The notes: a model not told the origin generated them from the letters alone. A stretch of DNA of 64,000 bases from Pelagibius litoralis (GCF_011683915.1 NZ_JAAQPH010000004.1:186001-250000); one strand, 5' to 3'; shown: positions 26,776 to 37,978, counted from the first letter of the stretch. Program-made: numbers and translations.

Positions 26776-28086
26776 ATGGTCCTCACACGACTCGCGCTCA
26801 CCGCAGGCGTTCTGCTTGCATCGACGGCACTCGCTTCTGCGGAAACCCTGACGATCGCCACGGTCAACAACGGCGATATGATCCGCATGCAGAAGTTGTC
26901 GAGCGAATTCACCGCGCAGAATCCGGACATCGAGCTGGAATGGGTGACGATGGAGGAGAATGTGCTCCGCCAGAAGGTCACCACCGACATCGCCACCAAG
27001 GGCGGCCAGTTCGACATCATGACGATCGGCACCTACGAGGTTCCGATCTGGGCCAAGCAGAACTGGCTGGTCGCGCTTGACGATCTGGGTGCCGACTATG
27101 ACGTGGACGATCTGCTGCCGGCGATCCGCGGCGGCCTGACCGTCGACGGCAAGCTCTATGCCGCGCCCTTCTACGGCGAAAGCTCGATGGTCATGTACCG
27201 CACGGACCTCTTCGAGAAGGCGGGCATTGATATGCCCGACGCCCCGACCTGGGACTTCGTTGCCGATGCGGCTCGCAAGATCACCGACAAGGACAACGAG
27301 ATCTACGGCGTCTGCCTGCGCGGCAAGGCCGGCTGGGGCGAGAACACGGCCTTCCTGTCGGCGACCGCCAACTCCTTTGGTGCGCGCTGGTTTGACATGG
27401 ATTGGAATCCGCAGTTCGACACACCCCAGTGGAAGAACACGCTGACCTTCTATGTCGACCTGTTGAACGACGCCGGCCCTCCGGGCGCCTCTTCCAACGG
27501 CTTCAACGAGAACCTCGCCCTCTTTCAGTCCGGCAAGTGCGGCATGTGGATCGATGCCACCGTGGCGGCCTCCTTCGTGACCAATCCGGCTGAATCCAAG
27601 GTGGCCGATCAGGTCGGCTTTGCGATGGCCCCGGACAACGGCCTGGGCAAGCGCGGTAACTGGCTCTGGGCCTGGTCGCTGGCCGTTCCCGCCGGCTCCG
27701 AGAAGCAGGCAGCGGCGCAGAAGTTCATTGGCTGGGCGACCAGCAAGGCCTATGCGGAATTGGTTGCCTCGAAAGAGGGTTGGGCGAATGTGCCGCCGGG
27801 CACCCGGACCTCGCTCTATGAGAATGCGGAATACCAGAAGGCCGCCCCCTTTGCCGCGATGACTCTGGAATCCATCAAGGCAGCCGATCCGACCAAACCG
27901 ACCGTCGACCCGGTTCCCTACGTCGGCGTGCAGTTCGTGGCGATCCCCGAATTCCAGGGCATCGGCACCGCGGTGGGGCAGCAGTTCTCCGCCGCCCTGG
28001 CCGGCACCACCTCGGTCGACCAGGCGCTGAAGAACGCGCAGAACCTGACCGAGCGTGAGATGAAACGCGGCGGCTACATCAAGTAG
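26776..28086 (+). CDS. smoE: Polyol (sorbitol/mannitol-type) ABC transporter substrate-binding protein
   Basis: This 436-residue family-1 extracellular solute-binding protein matches the length and layout of Rhodobacter SmoE. It has a signal peptide (MVLTRLALTAGVLLASTALA, cut near SA-ET). The mature sequence TLTIATVNNGDMIRMQKLS, FDIMTIGTYEVPIW and YAAPFYGESSMVMYRTDLF fit polyol binders. I chose the ATG with a strong AGGGAGGA site rather than an upstream frame start that runs through the promoter. A strong hairpin follows it before smoF. Confidence 0.92.
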   Translation: MVLTRLALTAGVLLASTALASAETLTIATVNNGDMIRMQKLSSEFTAQNPDIELEWVTMEENVLRQKVTTDIATKGGQFDIMTIGTYEVPIWAKQNWLVALDDLGADYDVDDLLPAIRGGLTVDGKLYAAPFYGESSMVMYRTDLFEKAGIDMPDAPTWDFVADAARKITDKDNEIYGVCLRGKAGWGENTAFLSATANSFGARWFDMDWNPQFDTPQWKNTLTFYVDLLNDAGPPGASSNGFNENLALFQSGKCGMWIDATVAASFVTNPAESKVADQVGFAMAPDNGLGKRGNWLWAWSLAVPAGSEKQAAAQKFIGWATSKAYAELVASKEGWANVPPGTRTSLYENAEYQKAAPFAAMTLESIKAADPTKPTVDPVPYVGVQFVAIPEFQGIGTAVGQQFSAALAGTTSVDQALKNAQNLTEREMKRGGYIK

Positions 28087-28098
28087 CCGATCCTCCTG

Positions 28099-28131
28099 AC
28101 GGGCCGCCTTCCATGGCGGGTGGCGGCCCGT
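28099..28131 (+). terminator. Strong stem-loop between smoE-like and smoF-like genes
   Basis: ACGGGCCGCC (28099-28108) pairs perfectly with GGCGGCCCGT (28122-28131) across a 13-nt loop, followed by ACTTTTC. The T-run is short, so it may act as a partial terminator or as an mRNA-stabilising end that raises binding-protein output over the membrane components. Confidence 0.65.
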
Positions 28132-28182
28132 ACTTTTCATCACTTCGACCTTCTCTGGTCCCGTCTGAAAGGGAGTGGCGCT

Positions 28183-29055
28183 ATGGCGACCATGCACACC
28201 CAAAACACTGCGCGCTTGATGATGTCGCCGGCCGTGCTGATGTTGCTGGTCTGGATGGTCGTCCCGCTCGGCATGACGCTCTACTTCTCCTTCCTGCGCT
28301 ACAATCTGCTGATGCCGGGGATGGAGCATTTCACCGGCTTTGGTAACTACGAATTCTTCCTCAGCGATCCTGCCTTTTTCGAAGCGCTCGCCAATACGCT
28401 GCTGCTGGTCGGCGGAGTGCTTCTGGTCACCGTGGTCGGCGGTACCTTCCTCGCGATCCTGATCAACCAGCCCTTCTGGGGGCAGGGCATCGTCCGCCTG
28501 CTGGTGATTGCGCCCTTCTTCGTCATGCCGACGGTTTCGGCGCTGGTCTGGAAGAACATGCTTATGCATCCGGTGAACGGGCTCTTCGCCTGGATCGCCC
28601 ACGGCTTCGGCTTGGACCCGGTCGACTGGCTCGCCGTGCTGCCGCTCTTCTCGATCACCATGATCGTTGCCTGGGGCTGGCTGCCCTTTGCCACCCTGAT
28701 TATCCTGACCGCCCTGCAATCGCTCGATCAGGAGCAACAGGAAGCGGCGGAGATGGACGGCGCCGGGATCGTCTCGATCTTCACCTATATTACGCTGCCG
28801 CATCTGTCGCGGGCGCTGACCGTGGTGGTGCTGATCGAGACCATCTTCCTGCTTTCCATCTTCGCGGAGATTTACGTGACCACCAGCGGTGGTCCGGGCA
28901 CGGCCAGCACCAATATCTCATTCCTCATCTATGCAGAGGCGCTGTTGAAGTACGACGTGGGTAGCGCTGCGGCCGGCGGCGTGGTGGCCATTATCCTCGC
29001 CAACATCGTTGCGATCTTCCTGATCCGGATGATCGGCAAGAACCTGGAGGCGTAA
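28183..29055 (+). CDS. smoF: Polyol ABC transporter permease (SmoF-like)
   Basis: This 290-residue MalF-type permease has six membrane segments. The cytoplasmic EAA loop is QEAAEMDGAGIVSIFTYITLP. GTASTNISFLIYAEALLKYD is typical of the polyol subgroup. I chose ATG 28183, preceded by GGGAGTGG; the longer frame starts inside the hairpin region. Downstream smoG starts 4 bp after the stop. Confidence 0.92.
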   Translation: MATMHTQNTARLMMSPAVLMLLVWMVVPLGMTLYFSFLRYNLLMPGMEHFTGFGNYEFFLSDPAFFEALANTLLLVGGVLLVTVVGGTFLAILINQPFWGQGIVRLLVIAPFFVMPTVSALVWKNMLMHPVNGLFAWIAHGFGLDPVDWLAVLPLFSITMIVAWGWLPFATLIILTALQSLDQEQQEAAEMDGAGIVSIFTYITLPHLSRALTVVVLIETIFLLSIFAEIYVTTSGGPGTASTNISFLIYAEALLKYDVGSAAAGGVVAIILANIVAIFLIRMIGKNLEA

Positions 29056-29059
29056 AGTC

Positions 29060-29890
29060 ATGGCCCGCGAAACGACCCGCAACCGCAAGCTCGTCTTCAC
29101 CGTCATCGGCTGGACGATCGGTCTGACCCTGTTCTTCCCGATCCTCTGGACCATCATCACCAGCTTCAAGACCGAGGGCGAGGCCATTGCCTCGCCGCCG
29201 AGCTTTGTCTTCTTCCAATGGACGCTGGAAAACTATTTTGAAGTGCAGACCCGGTCCGACTATTTCAAGCATGCCATGAACTCGGTGATCATTTCCCTCG
29301 GCTCAACCGGCCTGGGTTTGCTGGTCGCCATTCCCGCCGCCTGGGCCATGGCCTTTTCGCCGACAAAGCACACCAAAAACGTCCTCATGTGGATGCTCTC
29401 CACCAAGATGTTGCCGCCGGTCGGCGTGCTGGTCCCTATCTTTCTGATCTTCCGCGACTTCGGCTTGCTCGATACCCGCACCGGCCTGGTGGCGGTGCTG
29501 ATGCTGATGAACCTGCCGATCATCGTCTGGATGCTCTACACCTACTTCAAGGAGATCCCCGGCGAGATCCTGGAAGCAGCGCGCATGGACGGCGCGACCC
29601 TGGGCAAGGAGATCGTCTATATCCTGGCGCCCATGGCGGTCCCGGGCATTGCCTCGACCCTGCTGTTGAACATCATCCTCGCCTGGAACGAGGCCTTCTG
29701 GACACTGAACCTGACGGCTGCCGACGCGGCGCCGCTCAGTGCCTTCATCGCGTCCTACTCCAGCCCGGAGGGTCTGTTCTGGGCAAAGCTTTCGGCGGCC
29801 TCAACCATGGCCATTGCACCCATCCTGGTGATGGGCTGGTTCAGCCAGAAACAGTTGGTCCGCGGCCTCACCTTCGGCGCGGTCAAATAG
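29060..29890 (+). CDS. smoG: Polyol ABC transporter permease (SmoG-like)
   Basis: This 276-residue MalG-type permease has six hydrophobic segments and the EAA loop [20 protein letters not shown]. It pairs with the upstream SmoF-like protein. The start ATG is 4 bp after the smoF stop, and the smoK gene follows after 13 bp with a GGGGAGA ribosome site. Confidence 0.93.
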   Translation: MARETTRNRKLVFTVIGWTIGLTLFFPILWTIITSFKTEGEAIASPPSFVFFQWTLENYFEVQTRSDYFKHAMNSVIISLGSTGLGLLVAIPAAWAMAFSPTKHTKNVLMWMLSTKMLPPVGVLVPIFLIFRDFGLLDTRTGLVAVLMLMNLPIIVWMLYTYFKEIPGEILEAARMDGATLGKEIVYILAPMAVPGIASTLLLNIILAWNEAFWTLNLTAADAAPLSAFIASYSSPEGLFWAKLSAASTMAIAPILVMGWFSQKQLVRGLTFGAVK

Positions 29891-29903
29891 GGGAGATAGT
29901 ACG

Positions 29904-30905
29904 ATGGGTGCAATCACACTTCAGAAGGTGTCCAAGTCCTTTGGCGACGTTACCGTCATTCCCGGCGTCGACCTGGAGATAAACGATGGCGAGTTCGTCG
30001 TCTTCGTCGGTCCCTCGGGTTGCGGCAAGTCGACCCTGCTGCGGCTCATCGCCGGACTTGAAGATGTGACCTCCGGCGCTATCCGCATCAATGGAACCGA
30101 TGCGACCGGCATGCCGCCGGCAAAGCGGGGCCTCGCCATGGTGTTCCAGTCCTATGCGCTCTACCCGCATATGAGCGTATACAAAAACATCGCCTTTCCC
30201 TTGAAGATGGCCGGCCAGGATCAGGCGGCGATCAAGCAGAAGGTGGAGTCCGCCGCCTCGGTTCTCAATCTGACCGATTATCTCGACCGCCGGCCGGGCC
30301 AGCTTTCCGGCGGCCAGCGCCAGCGCGTCGCTATCGGCCGTGCCATCGTGCGCGAACCGGATGCCTTTCTCTTCGACGAGCCGCTGTCGAATCTCGATGC
30401 TTCTCTCCGGGTCAACATGCGCCTGGAAATCAGCGAACTGCATCAGTCGCTGGCGACCACCATGATCTATGTGACCCACGATCAGGTCGAGGCGATGACC
30501 ATGGCCGACAAGATCGTTGTGCTGCGCGCCGGCAACATCGAACAGGTCGGCTCGCCCCTGGAGCTCTACCGCAATCCGGCGAATGCCTTTGTTGCCGGTT
30601 TCATCGGTTCGCCGAAGATGAACTTGATCGAGGGTCCCGAGGCGGAGAAACAGAGTTGTACCACGCTGGGCGTTCGCCCCGAGCATATTGCGGTCTCGAC
30701 CGATGGCGGTGCCTGGAAGGGTGTCGTCGGCGTCGCCGAGCACCTGGGCTCCGATACCTTCCTGCATGTTCGTGTGGAAGGTGTTGGTCTGATGACCGTG
30801 CGCGCCGAGGGCGAATTCGATCTGCATCACGGCCAGACAATCTTTCTGACGCCGGTCCCCGATAAGATTTACCGCTTCGACAAAAACGGCAACGCGATTC
30901 GATGA
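29904..30905 (+). CDS. smoK: Polyol ABC transporter ATP-binding protein (SmoK/MalK-like)
   Basis: This 333-residue MalK-type ATPase has Walker [11 protein letters not shown]-loop [15 protein letters not shown], signature [14 protein letters not shown], Walker [14 protein letters not shown] and switch [10 protein letters not shown]. The C-terminal TOBE-type regulatory domain starts after [12 protein letters not shown]. It overlaps the next gene by ATGA, so importer and dehydrogenase are translationally coupled. Confidence 0.95.
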   Translation: MGAITLQKVSKSFGDVTVIPGVDLEINDGEFVVFVGPSGCGKSTLLRLIAGLEDVTSGAIRINGTDATGMPPAKRGLAMVFQSYALYPHMSVYKNIAFPLKMAGQDQAAIKQKVESAASVLNLTDYLDRRPGQLSGGQRQRVAIGRAIVREPDAFLFDEPLSNLDASLRVNMRLEISELHQSLATTMIYVTHDQVEAMTMADKIVVLRAGNIEQVGSPLELYRNPANAFVAGFIGSPKMNLIEGPEAEKQSCTTLGVRPEHIAVSTDGGAWKGVVGVAEHLGSDTFLHVRVEGVGLMTVRAEGEFDLHHGQTIFLTPVPDKIYRFDKNGNAIR

Positions 30906-31675
30906 ACCGGCTGGCCGGCAAGACCGCCTTGATCACCGGTGCCGCCCGCGGCATCGGCGCCGCTTTTGCCGAGGCTTATGCCCGTGAAGGGGCGGTGGTT
31001 GCGATTGGCGACATCGATCTGGCCCGTGCGCAGGAGACAGCCGCGTCGATCGGCAAGGCTGGCTTTGCGGTGAAAATGGATGTGACGGATCAGGCCTCCA
31101 TCGACGCCGCCGTGGCGCAGGTTGTGGAACGCGCCGATGCCATCGATATCCTGGTGAACAATGCGGCGCTGTTCGATCTTGCGCCGATTACCGAGATTAC
31201 CCGGGCGAGCTACGACCGTCTTTTTGCGGTGAACGTCGCCGGTGCCCTCTTCACCCTGCAGGCGGTGGCGCGCGCCATGATCGCGGCGGGCCGCGGCGGC
31301 AAGATCATCAACATGGCCAGCCAGGCCGGGCGGCGCGGCGAGGCGCTGGTCGCGGTCTACTGCGCCAGCAAGGCGGCGCTCATCAGCCTGACCCAGTCGG
31401 CGGCGCTCAATCTCATCGAACATCGCATCAATGTGAACGCCATCGCCCCCGGGGTGGTCGAGGGTGAGCATTGGGAAGGCGTCGATGCGCTGTTTGCCAA
31501 GTACGAGAAGCGCCCCCCGGGCGAGAAGCAGCGTCTGGTCGGCGAGGCCGTGCCCTACGGTCGCATGGGGCGGGCGGAGGATCTCATCGGCATGGCGGTG
31601 TTCCTGGCGTCTGCCGAGAGCGACTACGTCGTCGGCCAGACCTACAACGTCGACGGCGGCAACTGGTTGAGCTGA
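30902..31675 (+). CDS. smoS: Polyol dehydrogenase, short-chain type (SmoS-like)
   Basis: This 257-residue SDR enzyme closely resembles Rhodobacter SmoS sorbitol/L-iditol 2-dehydrogenase in length and motifs. The NAD site is TGAARGIG, the structural NNA is [12 protein letters not shown], and the catalytic Ser-Tyr-Lys includes MASQAGRRG and YCASKAA. It probably oxidises an imported hexitol to a ketose. The start overlaps the smoK-like gene. Confidence 0.9.
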   Translation: MNRLAGKTALITGAARGIGAAFAEAYAREGAVVAIGDIDLARAQETAASIGKAGFAVKMDVTDQASIDAAVAQVVERADAIDILVNNAALFDLAPITEITRASYDRLFAVNVAGALFTLQAVARAMIAAGRGGKIINMASQAGRRGEALVAVYCASKAALISLTQSAALNLIEHRINVNAIAPGVVEGEHWEGVDALFAKYEKRPPGEKQRLVGEAVPYGRMGRAEDLIGMAVFLASAESDYVVGQTYNVDGGNWLS

Positions 31676-31688
31676 AAGGCCTGGTGTC

Positions 31689-32465
31689 ATGTATCTCGAA
31701 AAGCTGAAACTGGACGGAAGGGTCGCGGTGGTCACCGGTGGCGGGCAGGGAATCGGTGCTGCCTGTGCCCGGGCCCTGGGCGAGGCCGGGGCGACGGTGA
31801 TCATTGCCGAACTGCAGCCGGAGCGGGCGGAAGCCTGTGTTGCGGATCTGGCCAAGCTCGGCATCCGGGCCGAAGCCGCGCCGCTGGATGTCACCAGGTC
31901 GGATGATGTCGACAGGGTCGCGGCCGAGGTCATTGCCGGGCACGGGCGCGTCGACATCCTGGTGAACAACGCCGGGGTGGCCAAGAGCGATGTAAAGGCG
32001 GAAGACACCAGCGACGATCACTGGCGTTTTCACATGGATGTCAATCTTGACGGCCTGTTCTGGTGCTGCCGGGCTTTCGGGCGTCAGATGCTGAAGCAGG
32101 GCAGTGGCTCCATCGTCAACATCGGCTCGATGTCCGGTTTCATCGTGAACAAGCCGCAACCGCAGGCCTTTTACAACGCCTCCAAGGCAGCGGCCCATCA
32201 TCTCACCAAGTCTTTGGCGGCGGAGTGGGGCGCCAGAGGCGTGCGGGTGAATGCCGTCGCGCCGACCTACATCGAGACCCCGCTGACCGCCTTTGGCATG
32301 AACGAAAGTCCGGAGATGTACAAAACCTGGCTCGATATGACGCCGATGGCGCGGGTCGGCCAGCCCGAGGAGATCGCCTCCGTGGTGCATTTCCTCGCCT
32401 CCGATGCCGCCAGCCTGCTGACCGGGGCGGTCGTGCTGGCCGACGGTGGCTATACCTGCTGGTAA
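31689..32465 (+). CDS. Second short-chain polyol dehydrogenase (galactitol/arabinitol/threitol type)
   Basis: This 258-residue SDR has TGGGQGIG, LVNNAGVAKSD, and the catalytic motif SMSGF with YNASKAAAHH. The C terminus (VVLADGGYTCW) resembles the galactitol-dehydrogenase group, where C-terminal residues help bind Mg2+. It differs clearly from the SmoS-like enzyme next to it, so the operon can probably oxidise two polyol classes. Thirteen bases separate the two genes. The exact substrate cannot be read from sequence. Confidence 0.85.
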   Translation: MYLEKLKLDGRVAVVTGGGQGIGAACARALGEAGATVIIAELQPERAEACVADLAKLGIRAEAAPLDVTRSDDVDRVAAEVIAGHGRVDILVNNAGVAKSDVKAEDTSDDHWRFHMDVNLDGLFWCCRAFGRQMLKQGSGSIVNIGSMSGFIVNKPQPQAFYNASKAAAHHLTKSLAAEWGARGVRVNAVAPTYIETPLTAFGMNESPEMYKTWLDMTPMARVGQPEEIASVVHFLASDAASLLTGAVVLADGGYTCW

Positions 32466-32506
32466 GAGGCGGCTATCCTCTCTCAGACTTTGAGGGGCTT
32501 GAACCG

Positions 32507-33199
32507 ATGACCGCGGCGCCGGTTGGACTGATCATCTTCGACTGCGACGGGGTGCTGGTGGACAGCGAACCGCTGTCCATGCGTATCCTGCTGCAGGCCA
32601 TCGCCGAAGCCGGGGCTGAGATCGATGCCGCCCAGGGCTACGAGGCCTTTCTCGGCAAATCGCTCGCTTCGGTCTGTGCCTTGCTGCGCCGCGACTATCG
32701 GGTCGACATGGACGATGCCGCGCTGGAGCGCATGCGCGAGCACCTCTATCAGGCGATCCGGCAGGAGCTGCAGCCCATTGCCGGTATCGCCGAGGCCCTC
32801 GACGGGCTGGCGCGGCCGGTTTGCGTTGCCTCCTCCAGCCAGCCGGAGCGGATCGGCCTGTCGCTGGAAGTGACCGGCCTGGCCCCCTTTTTCAACGGCC
32901 ATGTCTTCAGCGCTTCGATGGTGGCGCGCGGCAAGCCGGCCCCTGACCTCTTCCTGCATGCGGCGCGGGAGATGCAGGTCGCCCCGTCCGACTGTATTGT
33001 GGTGGAGGACAGCCCCGCCGGGATCGTCGCGGCATTGAAAGCCGGTATGGGCGTTTTCGGTTTCACCGGCGGCAGTCACGCACGTTCGCAACCGCATCGG
33101 CAAAAACTGGCGGCCCTGGGCCCAATACAGGTTTTCGAGGACATGCGGGAACTGCCGGGCCTGATTCGAAATCTGGAGCGGGGCCAGAGGGTATCTTGA
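32507..33199 (+). CDS. HAD-superfamily sugar-phosphate phosphatase/phosphomutase-like hydrolase
   Basis: This 230-residue HAD-IA protein has motif I DCDGVLVDSE with the nucleophilic first Asp, motif II VASSSQ, the motif III lysine in GKPAPDLF, and motif IV VVEDSPAG. It resembles MtlZ-type proteins encoded in polyol operons and beta-phosphoglucomutase relatives. I chose ATG 32507 (MTAAPVGLIIFDCDG); the longer frame lies in the upstream SDR gene. It shares one base with the following kinase. Confidence 0.87.
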   Translation: MTAAPVGLIIFDCDGVLVDSEPLSMRILLQAIAEAGAEIDAAQGYEAFLGKSLASVCALLRRDYRVDMDDAALERMREHLYQAIRQELQPIAGIAEALDGLARPVCVASSSQPERIGLSLEVTGLAPFFNGHVFSASMVARGKPAPDLFLHAAREMQVAPSDCIVVEDSPAGIVAALKAGMGVFGFTGGSHARSQPHRQKLAALGPIQVFEDMRELPGLIRNLERGQRVS

Positions 33200-34788
33200 T
33201 GCAGGACCTGGTGGTGGGTGTCGATGTGGGAACCGGCAGCGCGCGCGCCGGCGTGCTGACGCGCGAAGGCGCTTCGCTGGGCCGTGGCGAGCAGCCCATC
33301 GACCTGCATCAGCCGCGGCACAATCACAGCGAACACGATTCCGAACAGATCTGGGCAGCGGTCTGCAGTGCGGTGCGCGGCGCCCTGACGGCCGCCGGTG
33401 TGGAGAGCGGGCGCATTGCCGGGATCTCCTTCGATGCCACCTGCTCGCTGGTTCTGCGCGACCGCAACGCGGCACCGCTCAGCGTTTCAACGACGGGCGA
33501 ACCGCGCTGGGACACCATTGTCTGGCTGGATCACCGGGCACTGGCCGAGGCTGAGGAGTGCACCGCCACCGGTCACCGCGTGCTGGACTATGTCGGCGGT
33601 GTGATGTCGCCGGAAATGGAAACGCCGAAACTGATGTGGCTGCGGCGCAACCTTCCCGATCAGTGGGAAAAGTGCGGCTACCTTTTCGATCTTGCCGATT
33701 TCCTCACCTGGAAGGCTTCGGGCGCGCTGGACCGCTCGCAATGCACCCTGGCCTGCAAATGGACCTACCTCGGTCATGAGGCGCCGGGCTGGCAGCAGGA
33801 TTTTTTCCAGCAGATCGGCCTGCCCGACCTGCTGGCGCGCGGCCAACTGCCGGCCCAGGCGAGCCCCATAGGGACCGACCTCGGGCCGCTGACGCCGGAA
33901 GCCGCCGCCGCCCTCGGCCTCACTACCGCCTGCCGGGTCGCTGCCGGCTTGATCGATGCCCATGCCGGGGCCTTGGGAGTGCTCGGCGGCTATGCCGGGG
34001 ATGCCGGGGGTATCGATCGGCACCTGGCGCTGATCGCCGGCACTTCAAGCTGCGTCATGGCGCTGTCGGCCGAGCCGCGGCCGATCCACGGTGTCTGGGG
34101 GCCTTACTTCGGCGCGGTGTTGCCCGACTGCTGGCTGAACGAGGGCGGCCAGTCCGCGACCGGCGCCCTGCTCGACCACATCATCCGCTGGCACGGCGCC
34201 GGCGGCGAAGCCGACGCCGCCATGCACGGCCGCATCGCCGCAAGGGTCATGGAACTGCGCCGGGACGAGGGGCTCGACCTCGCCGGGCGGCTGCACGTGC
34301 TGCCGGACTTTCACGGCAACCGCTCACCGCTGGCCGACCCCCAGGCGCTCGGTGTCATCTCCGGGCTTACCCTCGACAGTTCATTTGACAGTCTCTGCCG
34401 GCTCTATTGGCGCACGGCGGTGGGCATCGCCCTGGGTGTACGCCATATCCTCGATGCGCTGAACGCCAGGGGCTACGGCATCGACACGCTGCATGTCACC
34501 GGTGGGCATATCAAGAACCCGCTGCTCATGGAGCTCTATGCGGATGCCGTGGGCTGCAAGGTCATCGAACCGGCGGCTGAGGACGCCGTTCTGCTGGGCA
34601 CGGGTATGGTGGCGGCGCGGGCGGCAGGGATGTTTCCCAGCCTGACGGCCGCCGCCGAGGGCATGCAGCAGGGCGGCCGTGAACGCTTGCCCAACCCGGC
34701 GGCGCGCAGCCGTTTCGACCACGATTACACGGTCTTCCTGAAAATGCATGAGCAGCGCCGGGCTCTGGATGAACTCAGTCTGTCGTGA
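33199..34788 (+). CDS. FGGY-family carbohydrate kinase (pentulokinase/ribulokinase-like)
   Basis: This 529-residue kinase has the FGGY N-terminal phosphate-binding region VGVDVGTGSARAG and the family blocks GISFDATCSLVL, TIVWLDHRA and LIAGTSSCVMAL. The C-terminal signature is VTGGHIKNPLLMELYAD. It belongs with D-ribulose/D-xylulose-type kinases, so a pentitol oxidised by one of the dehydrogenases could be its source. The ATG was preferred to a TTG three bases upstream. It is the last gene of the polyol operon. Confidence 0.9.
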   Translation: MQDLVVGVDVGTGSARAGVLTREGASLGRGEQPIDLHQPRHNHSEHDSEQIWAAVCSAVRGALTAAGVESGRIAGISFDATCSLVLRDRNAAPLSVSTTGEPRWDTIVWLDHRALAEAEECTATGHRVLDYVGGVMSPEMETPKLMWLRRNLPDQWEKCGYLFDLADFLTWKASGALDRSQCTLACKWTYLGHEAPGWQQDFFQQIGLPDLLARGQLPAQASPIGTDLGPLTPEAAAALGLTTACRVAAGLIDAHAGALGVLGGYAGDAGGIDRHLALIAGTSSCVMALSAEPRPIHGVWGPYFGAVLPDCWLNEGGQSATGALLDHIIRWHGAGGEADAAMHGRIAARVMELRRDEGLDLAGRLHVLPDFHGNRSPLADPQALGVISGLTLDSSFDSLCRLYWRTAVGIALGVRHILDALNARGYGIDTLHVTGGHIKNPLLMELYADAVGCKVIEPAAEDAVLLGTGMVAARAAGMFPSLTAAAEGMQQGGRERLPNPAARSRFDHDYTVFLKMHEQRRALDELSLS

Positions 34789-34812
34789 TCCAGCTGCTTT
34801 TGGAGATTCGGG

Positions 34813-34853
34813 CTATAGCGTTTTCGACTTATGTCGGGCCGGTGCCGTCAAAC
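34813..34853 (-). repeat. Dispersed intergenic repeat, short copy (copy B)
   Basis: On the minus strand this reads GTTTGACGGCACCGGCCCG, six bases, then GTCGAAAACGCTATAG. Both parts match copy A (18108-18220) with no mismatch. It lies 24 bp after the kinase stop, in the convergent space before the hypothetical protein. Confidence 0.75.
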
Positions 34854-34864
34854 TGTGAAAGAGG

Positions 34865-35431
34865 CTAAAACCGCGGCGCGATCGGGACGCTGCGCAGCTT
34901 CTCGACCGTATCCTGGCGCCAACCCAGGGCGCCTTGCACATCGTCGAGGGTGAGGGCTTCGCCGGTTTCCTCGTTGATCATGGTAACGCCGGGCGGGAGT
35001 CCCGGTTTGCTCTGACCCAGCTGGTTTTGACCCCTTTGGCTTTGATAGGCCGTTTCGGCGGCGGGTAGCAGCAGTGGTGCCAGCGGCACGAACTTTGTGG
35101 CTGCCGTTCCGCGGGACGCGGGCATGACCAAGGTGCCGAGGATACTCGGTTGGAGGGGGCTGAGGCGGGGCGGTGCCGCGGGACTACTCGGCGTGCTGGC
35201 CGGCGCGCTGCCCGGCAGTGGCGCTCGCGCCGCCGGAATGATCCGGGTTTCACTTGCCGGTGAAGGTTGATTTGACCTGCCCGACGGCTGCGGATCGTTC
35301 AACGCCTTGGGGGCGCCTTTGGGCATTTGCAGTTTATAGACCACCAGCGGTCCATGCTCGCCCTGCTGTACCGAGAACACCATCGCCAGCGTGGCCACGG
35401 CACAGGCAGAGATCATTTTTCTTGGCAGCAA
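34865..35431 (-). CDS. Hypothetical exported Pro-rich protein
   Basis: This 188-residue protein is not recognised. The N terminus (MLPRKMISACAVATLAMVFS) looks like a signal peptide or anchor. It is followed by a long Pro/Ala/Ser/Gln-rich disordered stretch to about residue 130, then a short acidic module (VTMINEETGEALTLDDVQGA) with a basic tail. Such a layout suggests a periplasmic or membrane-tethered protein. It is convergent with the kinase and codirectional with the histidine kinase upstream. Confidence 0.6.
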   Translation of the reverse strand: MLPRKMISACAVATLAMVFSVQQGEHGPLVVYKLQMPKGAPKALNDPQPSGRSNQPSPASETRIIPAARAPLPGSAPASTPSSPAAPPRLSPLQPSILGTLVMPASRGTAATKFVPLAPLLLPAAETAYQSQRGQNQLGQSKPGLPPGVTMINEETGEALTLDDVQGALGWRQDTVEKLRSVPIAPRF

Positions 35432-35597
35432 ACCGTCTTCCCCGGTCGTTGTCGCAGCAGGAACGGCGGCGGCCCGTCCTTACGAATCCGGGAAAGAGTA
35501 AGCATCCGGCGCGACTCACCGGCTGAGTCATTTTTGTGATCTGGTCTGTGGCCTGGCCCGTGATCTGAGCGCGACCGGGAGGTTCTTAAGGGAGGCT

Positions 35598-37169
<1,572 letters not shown>

Positions 37170-37440
37170 TGAGGTTGTTATCTATCCGTTGCTTTCGATC
37201 TTCCCGCGTCTGCTATCGAAGCCGATTGAGGGTGTTGAAACAACAACGTATCAGTCATTGGTTTAGAGAATCTGCATATAGAATAGGATTGTTCAATTTC
37301 GCCGCGAATAACTATTCGGTATTATTAATCAAGGCGCTGACTGCCGGCCTTTGATGGATGCCGGCGTCGCTTTGGCGGCGTCAGGCGTCAGGGAAATGCC
37401 ACGAAAGCGCAGCTCATTCGTCACGAAAGCGGCGTAAATC

Positions 37441-37713
37441 TTGACCGGTATCAAGATGAACTTGCTGGCCCCCACATCCGACTTCACTTACGCCTCGCCG
37501 CAAGATACGCGCTGGCGGCGGGCCGTCATTCACGCGATCGAGCAGATCACCGGCAAGCCGCGGCTCCGGCGGCTCTATGCGGACTATTGCCGGGCGGAGC
37601 TGCATCCCTACCTCCTGCCCATCGACTACGCCGAACTGTCCGGCTTCGAAGATCGCCGTCAACTCAGCGATTACCTGCGTGCGCTCACTTACGCCCCGCA
37701 ACGCCAGCCGTAG
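37441..37713 (+). CDS. Small hypothetical protein
   Basis: This frame of up to 90 codons (or 85 from ATG 37456, MNLLAPTSDF) encodes a protein with helix-rich blocks VIHAIEQITGKPRLRRLYADY and LHPYLLPIDYAELSG. The TGKPRLRRLYADY segment resembles the N-terminal helix of some acyltransferase-like proteins, but the rest of such a domain is absent. It may be a stand-alone small protein or a truncated remnant. The flanks lack neighbours on the same strand until the cytochrome gene 266 bp away. Confidence 0.4.
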   Translation: MTGIKMNLLAPTSDFTYASPQDTRWRRAVIHAIEQITGKPRLRRLYADYCRAELHPYLLPIDYAELSGFEDRRQLSDYLRALTYAPQRQP

Positions 37714-37896
37714 CCCGGCAACCGGATCTCCGACCTGTGGTTGTTTGGTCGAAACCTGACGTTTCCCGACAACGCCGGTCCTTCTAACGCCGGAACACAT
37801 TCGCGCGATCCGCCGCTTTTCGGGCTGGGTGCGGCGATCAAAGCGCTAGAGTGGTTGTCGTCACCCATCGCCTTCATCTGGATCAGGTACAGGATA

Positions 37897-37933
37897 GGGC
37901 GCCCGAAGGGAGCCCGGCCGAAAGAATGCCGGG
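37897..37933 (+). promoter_or_regulatory. Structured leader upstream of the cytochrome gene
   Basis: Two stems overlap: GGGC (37897-37900) with GCCC (37912-37915), and CCCGGC (37913-37918) with GCCGGG (37928-37933). They share three bases, so only one can form at a time. They lie 46-80 bp before the GTG start. No known riboswitch consensus was matched; the structure may be incidental in GC-rich DNA. Confidence 0.3.
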
Positions 37934-37978
37934 CCCAGGCCTAATTCGATGGGTGTTCAACAATCGAGGGAGAAGATC

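Noticed and set aside
37840-37945. TPP-riboswitch-like string on the minus strand (ACCTGATCCAGATGAAGG)
   Set aside because: The other half of the thiamine aptamer (CTGAGA with its helix) is missing upstream, and no thiamine gene follows on that strand.
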